The notes under the pieces: model-generated
Seen by the model: only the letters and a program-made list of their open reading frames with translations
Database searches by the model: none
Told to the model about the DNA's origin: nothing
Translations under genes and position numbers: made by a program
Assembly (NCBI GenBank): GCA_936440205.1
Contig: OW387138.1
Span: 33,437,541-33,501,540 of the forward strand
Length of the DNA: 64,000 bases
Direction: 5' to 3'
Source: Lepidonotus clava
Lineage: Eukaryota > Annelida > Polychaeta > Phyllodocida > Polynoidae
In this document: one piece after another, positions 36,401 to 48,726 of the stretch
How the letters are laid out: every line of letters starts with the position of its first letter
How positions within the stretch are numbered: the first letter of the stretch is position 1

Positions 36401-38893
36401 TGTATCAGATCAGAATTTTGTTTTAAAAGCAGGTAGGTTTGCAGGCACAGAGAGTCACACACACAGTTCCCCTGTCTATCCTTAAACCATTTAACTAAAT
36501 ATGATCTCGAGAGCTCACACTTTCACTTCAAGATAGTTTAACCCTTTAGACCCCCCATCCAGCCCATCTATAATTTGAATAGTTAACCAGTGGTAAACCT
36601 TTGGACATCATCAACTAATGGGGAATTGAGGAATTCTGGAGGGAATTCTGGAGGGAAACCCAGGGAAATCCCAGGGAAATCACACTATTGGGGGTCTAAA
36701 GGGTTAATGAAGGACAGCATTTTTAAGACAGTTTTGAAAATATTTATGATCATTTATCTTACCAAGGCCAGATCAAAAAGTTCACTTGATGGCTTGATTA
36801 GAGCAAGTATGTGAATTAAACTTGTAGGCTCATACAGATGATTGTGCAAGTCTGTAAACATATCTTCAAAGAGGATGAGGTTAACACGGGGTAATTCCAA
36901 TACTGAAGCATTGACGTCCCTTATTGAGAGTGAGGATAGAATCTGTAACAGAAAGAGTTGGTTATATATAGGTTTGTTTGTTTGATGATAATAATTCTTG
37001 CAATGAAATAAAAGGGGTCTATCTATTGTTCACTGCACACCATGACTGTATGTCTGATACATTACCTTTTTGGCCTCTGGTAATTGACAACAGATGCCAA
37101 AGTTAGCAAAGATTTCGTCTCCAAGAAGAGATTTCAGCTGAGAAAAGGAAGTTATAGCTGGCCAAGAAGTACATTCCATTCTTCGTATTGAGGTATTCAC
37201 TGAAGGAAACTTTGTAGTGTCTTCGCCTGCATAGGTGATCAGGTAAACATCACAGTTATGGAAAGGCAGTCTAGATCACTATTTTGTATTCTCTATAAAG
37301 ACACAATGCTCAGTAGTGCATCTTATCCTGAATTTCTATGTGTGAGTATTGAAAAGGTATCAGCCATTTCTATAAGTTTGTTTTTTTTAGCAAGACACAT
37401 TAGTTGTATTAACACTATTGTAATGGTAGCAGGATGTCCTATGGATATCTATATGGGTATGACTCAGTATGCCATTTTAGGCCTAGTCTTAACTGATTTA
37501 TTAATTTGGTTTGTAATTGATTAAAGAGTCTAATACAATGTAACACCGAGACGATATGTTGACCCTAAAATATTATTCTAAATATATCAAAAATGTAAGA
37601 GAAGATTGGTTGGTGTCTTATTGCATTGTGGATCCAACTATAATATATAGTACAATGATTCAAATGGCACAGATAATACTTTCCAATAAGGAAGATATTC
37701 CTAAAGTGCAATTGTGTCGCAACCGATAAAATGGTGTTCTCCCTGAGTTGGTGCATTTCCTCATAATCTGAAAGAAAAGTTGATTTTGTTTTGCCATAAA
37801 AAATGTTCAACATCCAAATTGTTGTATTTTTTTCCCCAATATAGCAATTTGCCCAGATGAAGCAATACACATTTGATAACTTATCTGATAAATTCAATGG
37901 TGATGCTGTTTTTCCGCATGAGCAATCTATAATGAGGGCATTTTTTATTATGAAATATTAAATCTTAAGATGAAATCTTTCCAAACAGAAAGTAAAGCTA
38001 ACAAGAGAAATGTTGAATCACAATTTCTGCACCTTATGGTACCAAAACATCTACGAACATTGAAACTGGAACACTTAGGCATAAGAAATGTACCCAAAAA
38101 ATGGATAGAAAATCATTTAACAAAAAGAAAACAGAGAATGATAAACATATGACTATCTAACAATTAAATGTGGAGTCCTCTAAGGATATCTTTTGTTCTT
38201 AGTCTACATCAATGATTCAAGAAATACTATAAAATTCATTTAATGACTATGGTTTTCTTATATGCAAATGAGACTTTACTCATCACATCCTCAATATAAT
38301 TGATGTAAATACAAGAAAAACTGATAACTATGATACCTTTAAAATTGGGCAAAAACAGACTGCTACACTGAAAACCCGTCTATATTGTTTCTATATTACA
38401 TTATTCTTTTCACTGACTGCTTATAGATCATCTTACCATACACAATTATTATTAATGCTACACCTTTAAAACAAAACAAATGTACAAAACTATTGACAAC
38501 AAAGTCTGATTTTTGCGATACTACCCCAACACAAGAGATTTCAGTATTTTATATCGATTATAATATGAATGTCTATAACAATAGACCTGTAGAACATATA
38601 ATATCATATTCAATAGATTAGTTTTAGAAGTATAGTTTTATAGTTCCTATTATATTATCTTTGAACATAGACACTGAAGTAATTGTACTGATTATGTGGA
38701 CTCACAAGTCACTTTTGGAAAAAAGAATGTAATGTTTGAGGAAGGATCAACGTAAAACATCCTCTCATATCTTTTTAACATCATGGTATACAAACTTACT
38801 TGGTAAACTGGTCTTTGCCCTTGAAACTGTCATCAAGAAGTATAGCACAGCTATCCCTGATATACAAACAGTCAAACTGTTTCCCGCTGCCAT
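29182..38893 (-). CDS. divergent ionotropic glutamate receptor, array copy 2
   Basis: Same architecture as copies 1 and 3. Exons in transcript order: 38893-38800, 37226-37066, 36942-36763, 35494-35315, 35118-35018, 34778-34685, 34309-34157, 33064-32905, 30841-30624, 30389-30127, 29416-29182. All GT-AG, phases agree, giving 612 residues. Signal peptide from MAAGNSLTVC; shortened amino-terminal domain; S1 with LTVTKAR; M3 with TYTGNLVAALAT; S2 with GGATQ, which keeps the Thr seen in AMPA receptors that copies 1 and 3 have lost; AGDM carrying the ligand-contacting Asp; M4 near the end. The intron between the pore exon and the M3 exon is over 2 kb because of nested insertions. The last exon encodes the same protein as copy 3. 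The 5' exons resemble copy 1. Confidence 0.88.
31314..31967. mobile_element. TIR element with internal ~60-bp tandem repeats
   Basis: Ends CTACCCAGCTAAGG and CCTTGGCTGGGTAG form an inverted repeat with one mismatch. Inside, about six units of roughly 60 bp each contain ACCTAAACAGAACGTTAT and GTGACATTCTGAC variants. This satellite-in-a-transposon layout is known from some MITEs and foldback elements. It sits inside an intron of copy 2 and is absent from copies 1 and 3. Confidence 0.75.
31968..32850. repeat. diverged tandem ~190-300-bp repeats in an intron
   Basis: Repeated modules carry TTTCCATGGCAACCAC followed by a CTTCCTTAAT...AAG.TAGAAGCACAAGTGA stretch, at least three times (about 32100-32240, 32320-32440, 32690-32800). 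A further relative occurs at 42720-42815 in front of the foldback element. No gene. Confidence 0.6.
33237..33718. mobile_element. MITE of the GTTCGTA family, copy a
   Basis: Left CAGGGCGCTGTTC and right GGAATGGCCCCCTG ends are imperfect inverted repeats that both continue into AAAAAGT. Many GTTCGTA and TACGTAC motifs occur inside. The matching intron position of copy 3 (about 50975-50992) is an empty site, and a second family member lies at 52692-53165. Confidence 0.75.
36542..36703. mobile_element. piggyBac-like MITE with perfect TTAA sites
   Basis: 162 bp bounded by CCCTTTAGACCCC and GGGGTCTAAAGGG and flanked on both sides by TTAA. Copy 1 lacks it at the equivalent place (about 19505-19520). 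It lies in the intron 60 bp from a receptor exon. The intact ends and sites suggest it is young. Confidence 0.85.
37680..37767 (-). other. conserved exon-like block, copy 2 (use uncertain)
   Basis: Counterpart of 20457-20544: acceptor, 88 open bases with ENTILSVATQLHFRNIFLIG, candidate donor. As in copy 1 its inclusion would break the frame between exon 1 and the following exon. Confidence 0.45.
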
Positions 38894-39091
38894 ACTAGTA
38901 ATGTTGAGAGCTAAGTCAGAATGTTGAAATGTAAAGAACTTTTCACCTGCTGGATAAAATCCATTGAAACATCGAATTAAGTCATGGCAGATTGCATACA
39001 ATACTGTCAACTAGCTACTATGTTGCCCACACCATGTTTCATAATGATAGCCTTTGACACAAGTCTGTTCGGAAGCGACTTTACAACACTA

Positions 39092-40700
39092 TAGATCATT
39101 GCAGCAAATTGCAATCAAAAACATTAAGTTGACCTAACATTTTCCACAGAATTCCGCATAATTCTTATAACTCTTGATAAATTTCAATCATTTTGGTATC
39201 ATTAATATTCTAAAGCTAGAAATATATAGAATATAAATCTTGATGAAATGTGTTCCAAATAAACATTGCAAATGATTTGGAATGTTTGAAATATCTCTCC
39301 AAATTGTCTGAAATTTTGTATTTTTCCTGACTTCCAACAACTTCATTCTAAATAGAATCTTTGAATTTCATTTCATTTTGATTTGATTTGATCTAATGGT
39401 GTTTTAATCACCTATATGCAAGTATCATTCAGGAAATGAGCACAGTCAGATGGCTGAGGTGAAATAATGAAATATCACCATTTTGCACAGGTTTTTCTGA
39501 TATGTCATCTGGTGGCTGAGCAGCAATTTGAATTACATTATAGCATGTTTTCTGTTTTGTTGCCTATTCTTGTCACTTGTTTATATATAATTATCTATGG
39601 TTACCATCCAGCAGGTTTTCTAATAGGAAAGTATTAGAAATATTGCAATCATAACATTTTGTGAGGGCAACATGTACTTATCCCTTAAGACCCCATTGCA
39701 TTTATGAATTGATGGATTTCCCCAGGATCTGCATGGATTTCTCTCTGAAATTCCCTATATTCCATTTAATTGATGAGGTTCAAAGGCTGACCCAACCATA
39801 TCAATTGACAATATAGAAATGCAATTTGAAAACTTTTGGAAAGAAAATTTGTGGAAAGGCGGTTACAGCCAGCGCAGGGTCTAAGGGATGATGATATTGT
39901 CCATCTGTTTTGTATCTTACCAAAGACATCTTCATTGTCATATTTGGGTTGTTTCAGAGGTCAATTAAGGTATTTATCACCTTTTTCTGATGTTTATTGA
40001 AACTTAAAGGTTTTGCCTATCTAAGGAGTATCAATATTAGCCAATAGTTCCACCAGTCAGCCTTTGAAATAGAAAATATCAGATTTCAAATATGGTACTT
40101 TTACATATAAGGTGCAAAATCATCAAGAAAACATCTATGAGGACTTTTGGACATGAAAATTTCTTGAAAAATCATACTAAAATCATTCCCATAAAACACT
40201 TTTTCACAGATAACAGGTGTTGAAGTGTGTTAGAAAAACATTGTAACACTTTAATAATTATTGTTGAAAACAATTAATTCTGTCCCACGAAAGATTATAT
40301 AATTTTGAATATCTGCTCGATGATTAGAATATTAAAAAAAAAAGTTGCTAGGAATTATTTGGTGAGATATTTTAATATTTATAGGGTATTAGGATGTTAC
40401 TATGGTAACACGCACAGAATTTATTTCAGATACGATCTTATTCAGTTTTATGGAGAAAAGTTATGACCTGCAGATTAGACCTTTGTTTACTGGTTTATAA
40501 CAAACCAAACATTTGAGAAATTAGAAAAATTCCAAAATTTCTGGATAATTTAGGGGACAGAAAAGCAGGTTAAAAAATAGTAAAAGGACTTATTTTTTTG
40601 AGATACAACCTCATGTCACTCAGCCAACGAATGATATTTGTTTCTATCACACTTTAAAACCTTGGAAATGTCATTGATCGCTATTTGCTGCAATGATCTA
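39092..40700. mobile_element. TA-type element, family E, long member
   Basis: Starts TAGATCATTGCAGCAAAT and ends ATTTGCTGCAATGATCTA, an 18-bp perfect inverted repeat, with TA on each side. The uninterrupted sequence is seen upstream of copy 1 at about 22125-22150 (ACAACACTAGCAGTAACC). The TA target points to Tc1/mariner-like mobilisation. No transposase frame is recognisable. A CCCTTAAGACCCC-type MITE lies inside at about 39685-39887. Confidence 0.8.
39685..39887. mobile_element. decayed relative of the piggyBac-like MITE
   Basis: Left CCCTTAAGACCCC and right GGGTCTAAGGG termini resemble the family at 6731 and 36542. The flanks are no longer TTAA. Nested in the longer TA-type element. Confidence 0.55.
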
Positions 40701-42106
40701 TAGCAGTAACCATAGTATTATTGAGTGCATTACATTATTTACAGTTACACAGAAACAACTCACAATGGTGTTGCACTGAGGTAAGTGATCTCAGGCTTAA
40801 TGCCTTCCATCCCATAAGGCCATATTTGGCCACCACATGAGTGTTAACCATAAAATGGCACCTCTGTGAGGGTTTTATTCTGATTATAAATTGGGTATTT
40901 CACCTATACGCATGAGGTTAATATCAAAATATTCCCAAAGTTCCAAGGAACCTTACACTTTTTGTATTATTATTCTATGATGTTTAGATACTTTAGAACA
41001 TGTGTTCCAGTAAAGGCCATTATGGTCAATATAGGGCAAATCTGCCTATTCTGGGAAATCAGCCTCTTGAAAGCTTTTATTAAGGAATTATTGGTGATAA
41101 AACATTTTTTCATGTAATTTTGTGGAAAAGTTTGACTTAGATAGAAATTTCCTGAGAATTCAATGATTTTCATAGAAATATCAAATCTTTTGCAAGTGAT
41201 GCATTATGGGAAACTTGTATTATAGTATTTCAAACATTTTTCTGAATAAGAAATGCTTTATATTCTAAATATACAAAGTCAAGTTAAAGTTACCATAACA
41301 TGGAAACAAAGATGACTATCAGAACAGGAGGGTTTCTATTGTACAAGAAGTAGGGAAGTTCAAACAACCGTAACTAAGCTTCTAAAAGGAATATTTTCAA
41401 ATGGTTTGCAGCTTTAGAAAGCATTTCTTCTCTAGTCCATGCACATTTTTATCTATTATCCTCAGGAATAGAGGGTTGAAGGGGTCAAATGGGGCATGAT
41501 TAATAATTTAAATATGATTATGCTCTAGCCCCTGACTGTCCTGGCTGATGGGTAATTCGCTCTGGCCAATTTTGAGCAAAGCTAACTCAATCTCAAAAAT
41601 GAGTATTGAGCACCCTCTGCTGAAAAGCAGTGTAACCATCAAATTCAGACAGTTCATGTATGAGGTAACTGCACTCGGTGCATTACAACTTGGACAAAAC
41701 TAGTGTTGTACTTACTTAGAATACTTGTTTTACACTGAGATTAAACAAGTCTAGAAATGGTTTCATAGACAACACCAGATTAAGCTGAGTTTGACACTAG
41801 ATTATCTAATATGAGTGTGGATGTGTTAAGGCCTCACAGAGAAGCAAAGCAGTGCGTATAAGGGGTAGTGTGTATTGACTGTCTGTCTGTACCGCTCCTT
41901 GTATTGAAGGATTTAAACATTAATTTTTATATTGCCTGGGTGATAAGATATAGAAGACCCGCGGGGGTCATCCTCGGGTGCCTGTAAGACCCATGGGGCA
42001 CCCTCTGACGACCCCCACGGTTCTTCTCATGTTAGTGAGACCCGTCGCTGTTGAACAGCGAGGGAATCGAACTTTACCAATAACAGAGAGGGTTGGCACA
42101 CCCAAT
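40701..42106. other. intergenic, no gene recognised
   Basis: No gene. At about 41962-42017 an imperfect inverted repeat pairs GGGGGTC...GGGTGCC with GGGCACCC...GACCCCC and could form a stable stem-loop. The nearby GGGAATCGAAC looks like a tRNA T-arm at first sight but lacks pairing arms. Confidence 0.5.
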
Positions 42107-42562
42107 AAGCCCATCCCGGTTTATACAAACATAAAAGTTTACAATGAAATATTTTCAAAATTCCTTCTGTGCTTATTTCATAAATATAGTTGCATAAAAC
42201 CAAATTAAACAAAACAATTAATTTTGGTTGACAAATTTTTCTTAAAATTGGTAAATTTCAGCTTTATGATTATATTTGCCTTTTTCCCGTAGGAACCAAT
42301 GTTAAAGCCTGTCAGCCTAGCCTATAATGTCCAACCCTATTTTGCCCCGAAATACAACATTTTGATTGGCTGGTAAACCTGTAAATCTGTCAATTGATGA
42401 AAGTTAAGAAATAATAATGTTTTAGCATTACTTGGGGAAATAAATAGAATATAGTTGTTGCTTATTTCAGTAGCTCCAACTCTAGGAGACATGGATGGCT
42501 TATACTGTAATTTTGTCCGACCCCTGCCCAACCCTGGGATATACCCAATGTGGAATGGGCTT
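42107..42562. mobile_element. MITE of the AAGCCCAT family, uninterrupted
   Basis: Starts AAGCCCATCCC and ends GGAATGGGCTT. Interior landmarks AATACAACATTTTGATTGGC and CAACCCTGGGATATACC are shared in order with 53476-54381, where the same family is interrupted by another element. Confidence 0.7.
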
Positions 42563-42828
42563 AATCACCTCTGAGAACAACCCAAATAGGATATATTTAA
42601 TATTTAATATAGTGCTGCTATTAACCAAGGAATTCCAGTTTGTTCCATTGGGATTGGAAGTAATGGCACAGTGAAAATTGGAGTTTTAGGCAATTTTAAG
42701 ACGATTTTCATATTTTGGCCAATATCTCAGTAATTATTACCTGTGGATTGACATAATACAGCGATAAAAGGGTTACTATTCAAGGTAGAAGCACAAATGA
42801 GACATCAAAATTAAGCATTCCAAGTGTA

Positions 42829-43807
42829 GTGGGGTCTGTTAAGGTAATTTTTTTGAGAAATCGTTACGCGGTGGATAAAAGCACCAAATTTGGTGTGAGG
42901 CACCTCTGAGGCATAACTATCAAATCTGGAAGGGGAGCCACGTTGAAATATCAAAAGGACGCATGTGGGGGCCAAAAAACCAATATGGCCGACTTTTCCT
43001 ATAAAAATTCTTATATGTCAGCTTCTAAAAAGACTAAAGAGACATGGTTGGTGTCAAAATTGAGGGATTATGGGTCAGGGAATTCAATTATTTATGTTTC
43101 AAGTCAATGCGGAAATCCAAAATTCAAGATGGCTGACCAATTTTGAGAAATATTATGATTTTTAGCTACTAAGGCATAAGGCCAGGGGAAATGGTTCCAA
43201 TATCAGTTGCTAATAGCCTAGGGGGCTCAATAAATATGATATTCATCCAATACAATACCATAAATTTCAAAATGGCTGAATTCATTAGCATGATACCTTT
43301 GATAATGACCGCTGGACTCCAAAATAATTCAAAAGAAAGGATATAGACTTTAATCTTTTGCCACAAGATTTCTTGATTTCATTTGGTATGATGATCCCCT
43401 GGGACCCCTTCATTGAATTCAAAAAGGGAGCCACCTTGAAATATCAGTACAACCCGGACGGGGGCCAAAAATCCAATATGGCCAACTTTTTTTATTTAAT
43501 CCTATATCTCAGCTTCTGAAATGCCTAGAAACACATTGCCATTGTCTAAATTGGTAGATTGTAGGACAGGGAATTCAATTATTTACCCTTCGAATCTATA
43601 CAATAGGTCTAATTGAAGCTAGCCAAAAGTTTTGGTTAAATACCTTAAATTTCAAATGCTAAAAACATACAAAATTTGTCAAAATTTCATTTTGGTATTT
43701 CAAGATGGCTCCCCTTCTAGATTCAATAGTTATGCCTCAGAGGTGCCTCATGCAAAATTTGGTGCTTTTATCCGCCGCGTAACGAAAATGTTGTTAACAG
43801 ACCCCAC
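42829..43807. mobile_element. foldback element with ~120-bp inverted arms
   Basis: Left arm from GTGGGGTCTGTTAA through AGGCACCTCTGAGGCATAAC to GGGGAGCCA; right arm is the inverted copy ending TTAACAGACCCCAC. Both sides are flanked by TA. Two internal direct copies of GGGGGCCAAAAA.CCAATATGGCC lie at about 42967 and 43461. Plus-strand frames here are by-products of the repeat. A Tc1/mariner-type MITE is likely. Confidence 0.8.
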
Positions 43808-43989
43808 TAGTGGGTTTGGAATGGGTTGTCTTGGTTACTTGGTTGCACTGTTTACCAAAAATGACCCCGAAAGTGACCAAAATTTCAGTTTCTCTTCTCG
43901 TCCTGTTACTGCAAATATGGTTTTAACAAGGCACAAACTATCTTATCTCAACAGTACATATCCCTTCTACGTGGAATCGTGTATCTTTG

Positions 43990-45130
43990 TCAAAATCAAT
44001 TATGGTCTATTGTAGAACGTCCCCTTCTGAAACCTCCTTGCTTGTTATCCAACAATTCATTAGTTTCCATAAAATTTGTGATATGACTGTATTTGTATAA
44101 CTTTTTCAATAGTTTTAGTGGGTAAAGGAAACTGCGATATTGGCCTCAAATTATTCATGTTGTTTTTAGCACCTTCTTTTGGAAGTGGAATAACATTTTC
44201 CATTTGTCTGGGAATACACCTTGTCATAAACTTGAGTTAATAATATGTTCAAAACATCTAGTTTACAAATAAATGCATCTTTCAAAATGTTACTTGATAA
44301 CCCCCTCACAGATGCTTTTTACATTTTAATTCCTTTAAAAGTCTCATGAAGTTCTTTGGGCGCGGTTTGTATATCAGATAAATAATGTTCAGCTAAAGTT
44401 TCCTCATAAGACCACTGATCATTGAATTTTTTTTAGCCAATTTAGAGCCAATTTCAGTAAAAGATTTGTTGACATAGTCAGCAGCATTAGACTCTTCGAC
44501 AAACATTTTAGATTCCTGGTGAACTAAATTTATTCTACACGTACTACTACCTTTCTTTATTAATAGTTCTTGTATTGATTTCGAAAATTAGTTTTTATAG
44601 TCATTATAGATTGCATTAAGTCCAACAAATTTGAGTAATACAAGCATTTCTTTTCCTCTTAGCCACTACCCAGTCATCCTCATTTTTGGACTTTTTGCTT
44701 TTTTGAGTGCTTTATCTTTTTCTCATATTAGATCTAACAGTTCATCAGTGAACAATGGTTCCTTTAATATTTTATTTATCTTGAAGGATTGTTTTGGACA
44801 AATGTGATCAATGATATGATATATTCCTTAAACATTTTCCTTTTTCAACTTCACTCAGGTCACATTGGCCTATACATTGTTCAATGTAGTTCACAAAGGC
44901 TGTCACATCACCCTGAGGGGGTCTGTACAGATTGGCAATAACAATATTTTTTTTTGTTTTTCCTAAATTATTTCCAATAATTGACATTCAATATTCTTAT
45001 TACTAACATTCATCGCATCATGATTGGTTGTAACGATTTTTGAACTTGATTTAATGTAGATACAAACTACACCTCTTTTTTAAAGTACATGTAGATTGTT
45101 TTCATACTCTCAACATGATCTATCCAGTTG
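43990..45130 (-). mobile_element. decayed LINE fragment, 5' part of RT region
   Basis: Minus-strand reading near 44010-44300 gives LINE RT-like pieces, including the stretch before QGGFRKG, interrupted by many stops. The low-coordinate part matches 25885-25975. The rest, to about 45130, continues as decayed sequence in the same orientation. Relic only. Confidence 0.5.
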
Positions 45131-45139
45131 TGATATTAC

Positions 45140-46300
45140 ATAGCCTCGGATATCTATAACAGTGTTCGGTAAATTTGAAATGAAGCACTTTTCAGATCGG
45201 CCTAAAATTTCAATATTATTATTCAACATCATATTTAAAAAACATATATATCTATTCCAAAGGCTTCTAATATTCAGATATGATAAAATCAGGCATATGA
45301 GTATAAGCGAGTTGACTGTGTCAATTGTGCATGTAATTTGTCAATCCATTATAAATCACAATAACTATTTCCGACAGAAAAACAGACCAGATATATATAA
45401 TATATACAAATATATCAAATCCCACTGTCAGCTATATGCCTTCAGGATTAAGTGTTGTTCATTGTTTGATAAAAATATACAAAATACTGTTGTGGTACAG
45501 GTTTTAGGCTGCTTCTAAACAGTATAAGTAAATATATAAATGTACAACCAGGTAATACTTGTAAAATAAGACAACCACAGTAGGTAAAATGTTTAGGGTT
45601 AGGGTTTGGAATAATTTACCATAGGCAATGTTGCCTCTAGATGTGGATCCTTGTGTCTAGACAAACATTAAAGTCTAGATTATGGACATCCTTGTCAAGA
45701 TAACAGGTACCATTGTCTAGAATGATAAAGGCCATAAACTTGGAAGGGCTAGTGCAGAATATTCTATTGCTGGGTTTATTGTGTTCTTCCTGTGTTTCAG
45801 CTTGGTTGTCTGTGGGGACGTTCCAGCCATGTACACCTTTAGTCCTTAGCCAACTGCACTTTACCTTGCCTATAGTATGGATTGCCTTAATTCATGCCAC
45901 ATGTGTCTGTCATGTTGTTTGTTTTATTCATGTTAAAATATTTCTGGTAATTCATGATCAATATCCCCTACTTTGTGATAGTCCCATTACACAAACCCAT
46001 CTTAGTTTCCATGAATGATTCAAGACAGGTGTTGTTTGATAAGAAGTATTTGAGTCACTGGTTGGATTAATTGCTAACCTGGCTTTCTATACTCATAGCA
46101 CAAGTCTTACAAGTCTTGCAATGTGTCTTTCCATGTATAGAGTATCATATATATTCCTGCAGGGGTCCAGTTACCAAGTAACAATTCTAGATTTTCCATT
46201 AGAAGATCCAGGATTTTGGAAAGGGGGGCACTGTTGGAAAAAGTTATTCTTAATGAGTTTTTGGCCGAATTTTACATTAAAGTATGCAAAGTTTTCTGAT
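45140..46300. repeat. segmental-duplication flank, matches 26040-27520
   Basis: Downstream flank of receptor copy 3, parallel to the flank of copy 2. It is a compressed version missing several hundred bases relative to 26340-27340. No gene is supported. Confidence 0.75.
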
Positions 46301-46483
46301 CTACTGATCAATATCATCACCCTATACACTGATACATTCACTGCAATTCATAATTATAATAGACCACCAGAAAATATATATCAAATGTTAAATGGTACCA
46401 ACCACTAGTCCAGCATTTATCATACCTTAGATTCTGTGCTGTATTACTGTTTGTTTTTTGTTTTCTATTTCTATTCTGTTCTA

Positions 46484-48060
46484 TTACTGCAATGTACTAC
46501 AAAACCCAAAACTCTCAGGTCTGGCAATCTCTGGAAGACCGGTGTATTTGACACTGAAGAGTTGTATGTTGACGTTCAAACGATCAGCTGATTCAACACC
46601 AGTTACGTCAGCACCCACCGACTCGTTCGGTATTACTGGGTCAACAACCGGGTCGTCAGCCATATAACTCGATCCTAACGGCGTGACCACTGGCCCGTGT
46701 AATTCACCATAAACAGGTAACCGCTGGCTATTACTGTTAATCCCACCGCTGGCGGAATCAACAACCTGCTCGGCCGACACAATACAACCGCTGGTTGAAA
46801 GAGAAATATCACAATTCACTATAGGATCCGTGTCAGATGAAAAGTAGGAGCCGGAGCTCTGTGGTTCCACTACTTTTTTGACGAAGGACAACTTTGCGCC
46901 TTGTGATCCCCCTTGCAGATTCTGCAGACATGCGACTTCCTGCAGACTCCTGTACACGATCTGTAGTTGAAATTAAAACAGATGTCATCGGGGAAACCGT
47001 CAGGAGTAACACTGGAAGGCTTGTCCTTGTCGTCCTTGTTGATATTGAATCTACCACCTCGTTTGTAGAAACCTCTACCATGGCCCCTCGTCAGGGGCTG
47101 TTTGGGAGGTAATAAATTACCCGCATGGAAGCTGGAAGCCACAGCAAGGAGATCACTTGACGGGAAGCTCTCAAGATCACCACTAATTACTTGATCAACG
47201 ACGTATCTGTCATACGTGACATAAGCCAGGTCAGTGAAGTTGTGAACAGACGCCTGCTTAACCAAGTAATTAAAGTGACCGATATAACCCATCAAGTCAC
47301 CATGCGTAGCAGACAAATGCTTCATCACTCGGCCCATGCTGCTCATTAACTCCTTGAAGGTTAGCTTAGTGTGATCCAAAGATTTAACGGCTACCCCTTT
47401 GTCCTTATGTTGGACATAATATTCCGGTCTCAGGAACAAACCTTTGGTTGAAGCCTGGGGTGTGGGATCTATAGCTACGGAGAGTTGTTCCAACGCCTTG
47501 GTTAACGGAGCTGTCAGCAAATCGGCAGGAGAAGGATCCGACGATGCTGAAGAGGCCTGTCGTAACAATCCACCAGGATGTATACCACTTTTCAGGGGGG
47601 TACGTAGAATCCCCCTGCCTGTGCTTGTTACTGGATGCTGATGAGTTGACATCTCAAGCTTATCCATCCGAGCCGTTAATGAATGAAACAGTTCAGAGTC
47701 ATCAATACGTGCCTGTGACGACTTTAAAACCTGGTCCTCCAGGAAGGCCAGGTATTCAGGATCATCCCGACTGGTGTATTTACCTGCCATAATTTCCGTC
47801 GCCGTGGGCTTTCCTACCTGGGCACCCTTGAAAATTGGATCCGGTTGAATTGTCACTGACTGAACGCCGCTGGCGTCTGTGTGGGTAGAGCCTAAACGAT
47901 CACCGCTGGCGTCCGCTTGAGAAGGCCCTGACCGTAGGGTGTATGGTTCCCGTTGCACAGTGTTCTTAGATCCGGAACGTCCTCTCATCATAACACACGT
48001 TCCATTAACACAACATGTTAACACTAATGTCAACAAATGGAACTTACAAAAACCAAACAT
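46484..48060 (-). mobile_element. YR-retrotransposon gag piece (DIRS/Ngaro-like) fossil
   Basis: A long minus-strand frame (46870-48060, 396 codons) reads as a retroelement Gag: disordered Ser/Pro/Thr-rich start, a helical middle (ELMSSMGRVMKHL, DRYVVDQVIS), an RGHGRGFYKRGGRF basic patch and a terminal Cys/His knuckle (YRSCTGVCRKSHVCRICKGD). This Cys/His pattern is typical of DIRS-superfamily Gag. The beginning of a following frame overlaps it, and the element then stops abruptly near 46484; no RT or recombinase is present. It is a truncated fossil, inserted between two halves of the duplicated receptor flank. Confidence 0.6.
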
Positions 48061-48221
48061 GAGAGAGAGTGTGTGTGCCCAGGTAGGTGGTAGTAAACAA
48101 TATGGCGGTAGCAGTTGCTAAGATACCAAAGAGGACTCTAGTCCATAGGTGGCAGCACTGTTCACTCTCTCTCCCCTTATAGTTTATATCACTAGAAATA
48201 TTTAGGTATTTATAGTTAGAC
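48061..48221. other. leader of the gag piece
   Basis: A GAGAGAGAGTGTGTGTG run and, 100 bp on, CACTCTCTCTCCCC form a loose inverted repeat around a GGTGGCAGCA motif. GGTGGCAGCA also occurs in unit A of the Ngaro-like element (3281, 7678). Beyond 48222 the shared receptor flank resumes. Confidence 0.4.
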
Positions 48222-48726
48222 ATATAAAGTATACTCAATATACTCCATAATTATAGTTTACCATAATCACAGAAGCAAAATTGTAAATGCTTTACTCACA
48301 TCTTACATTTTAACATATGATGATTTTTACTGTCAATAGTCTTAACTTCACATGATATATGTGAGTCTGAAAAATAATGTAAAAGCAAAAAACTTAATAT
48401 TGTACTTCAAAACATAATCTTAGATGTTAGAACTAGTCTGAAATGCCCAATTACTCCAGTTCTTGTTCTGAGCATGTTTGTTGATTTGTAATAACTATCC
48501 AAAGGAATGACTACTACACTGTAGATATGAGTAATTAGTGCAAAATATCCATTTCACATTTTGGCATTCCAGCATTTTATGCCAGAAGAAAAAATACCTA
48601 TTTTCTTGGGGTATGTTTTTTTCTCATCAATATGGTGCCCTACTTAGGGTCTGAACCAATGAGTCAGGTAATGGGTTCCTATGGAGGCAGGCTTGAAGTG
48701 TCGGGTACAAGGTGAAGTTTTACATG

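Noticed and set aside
42030-42075. tRNA-like GGGAATCGAAC on the plus strand (T-arm in reverse)
   Set aside because: No acceptor, D-arm or anticodon pairing around it; the T-stem itself does not pair.
43632-44015. 127-codon plus-strand frame
   Set aside because: Spans the arm of a foldback element and unrelated sequence; its residues come from the inverted repeat.
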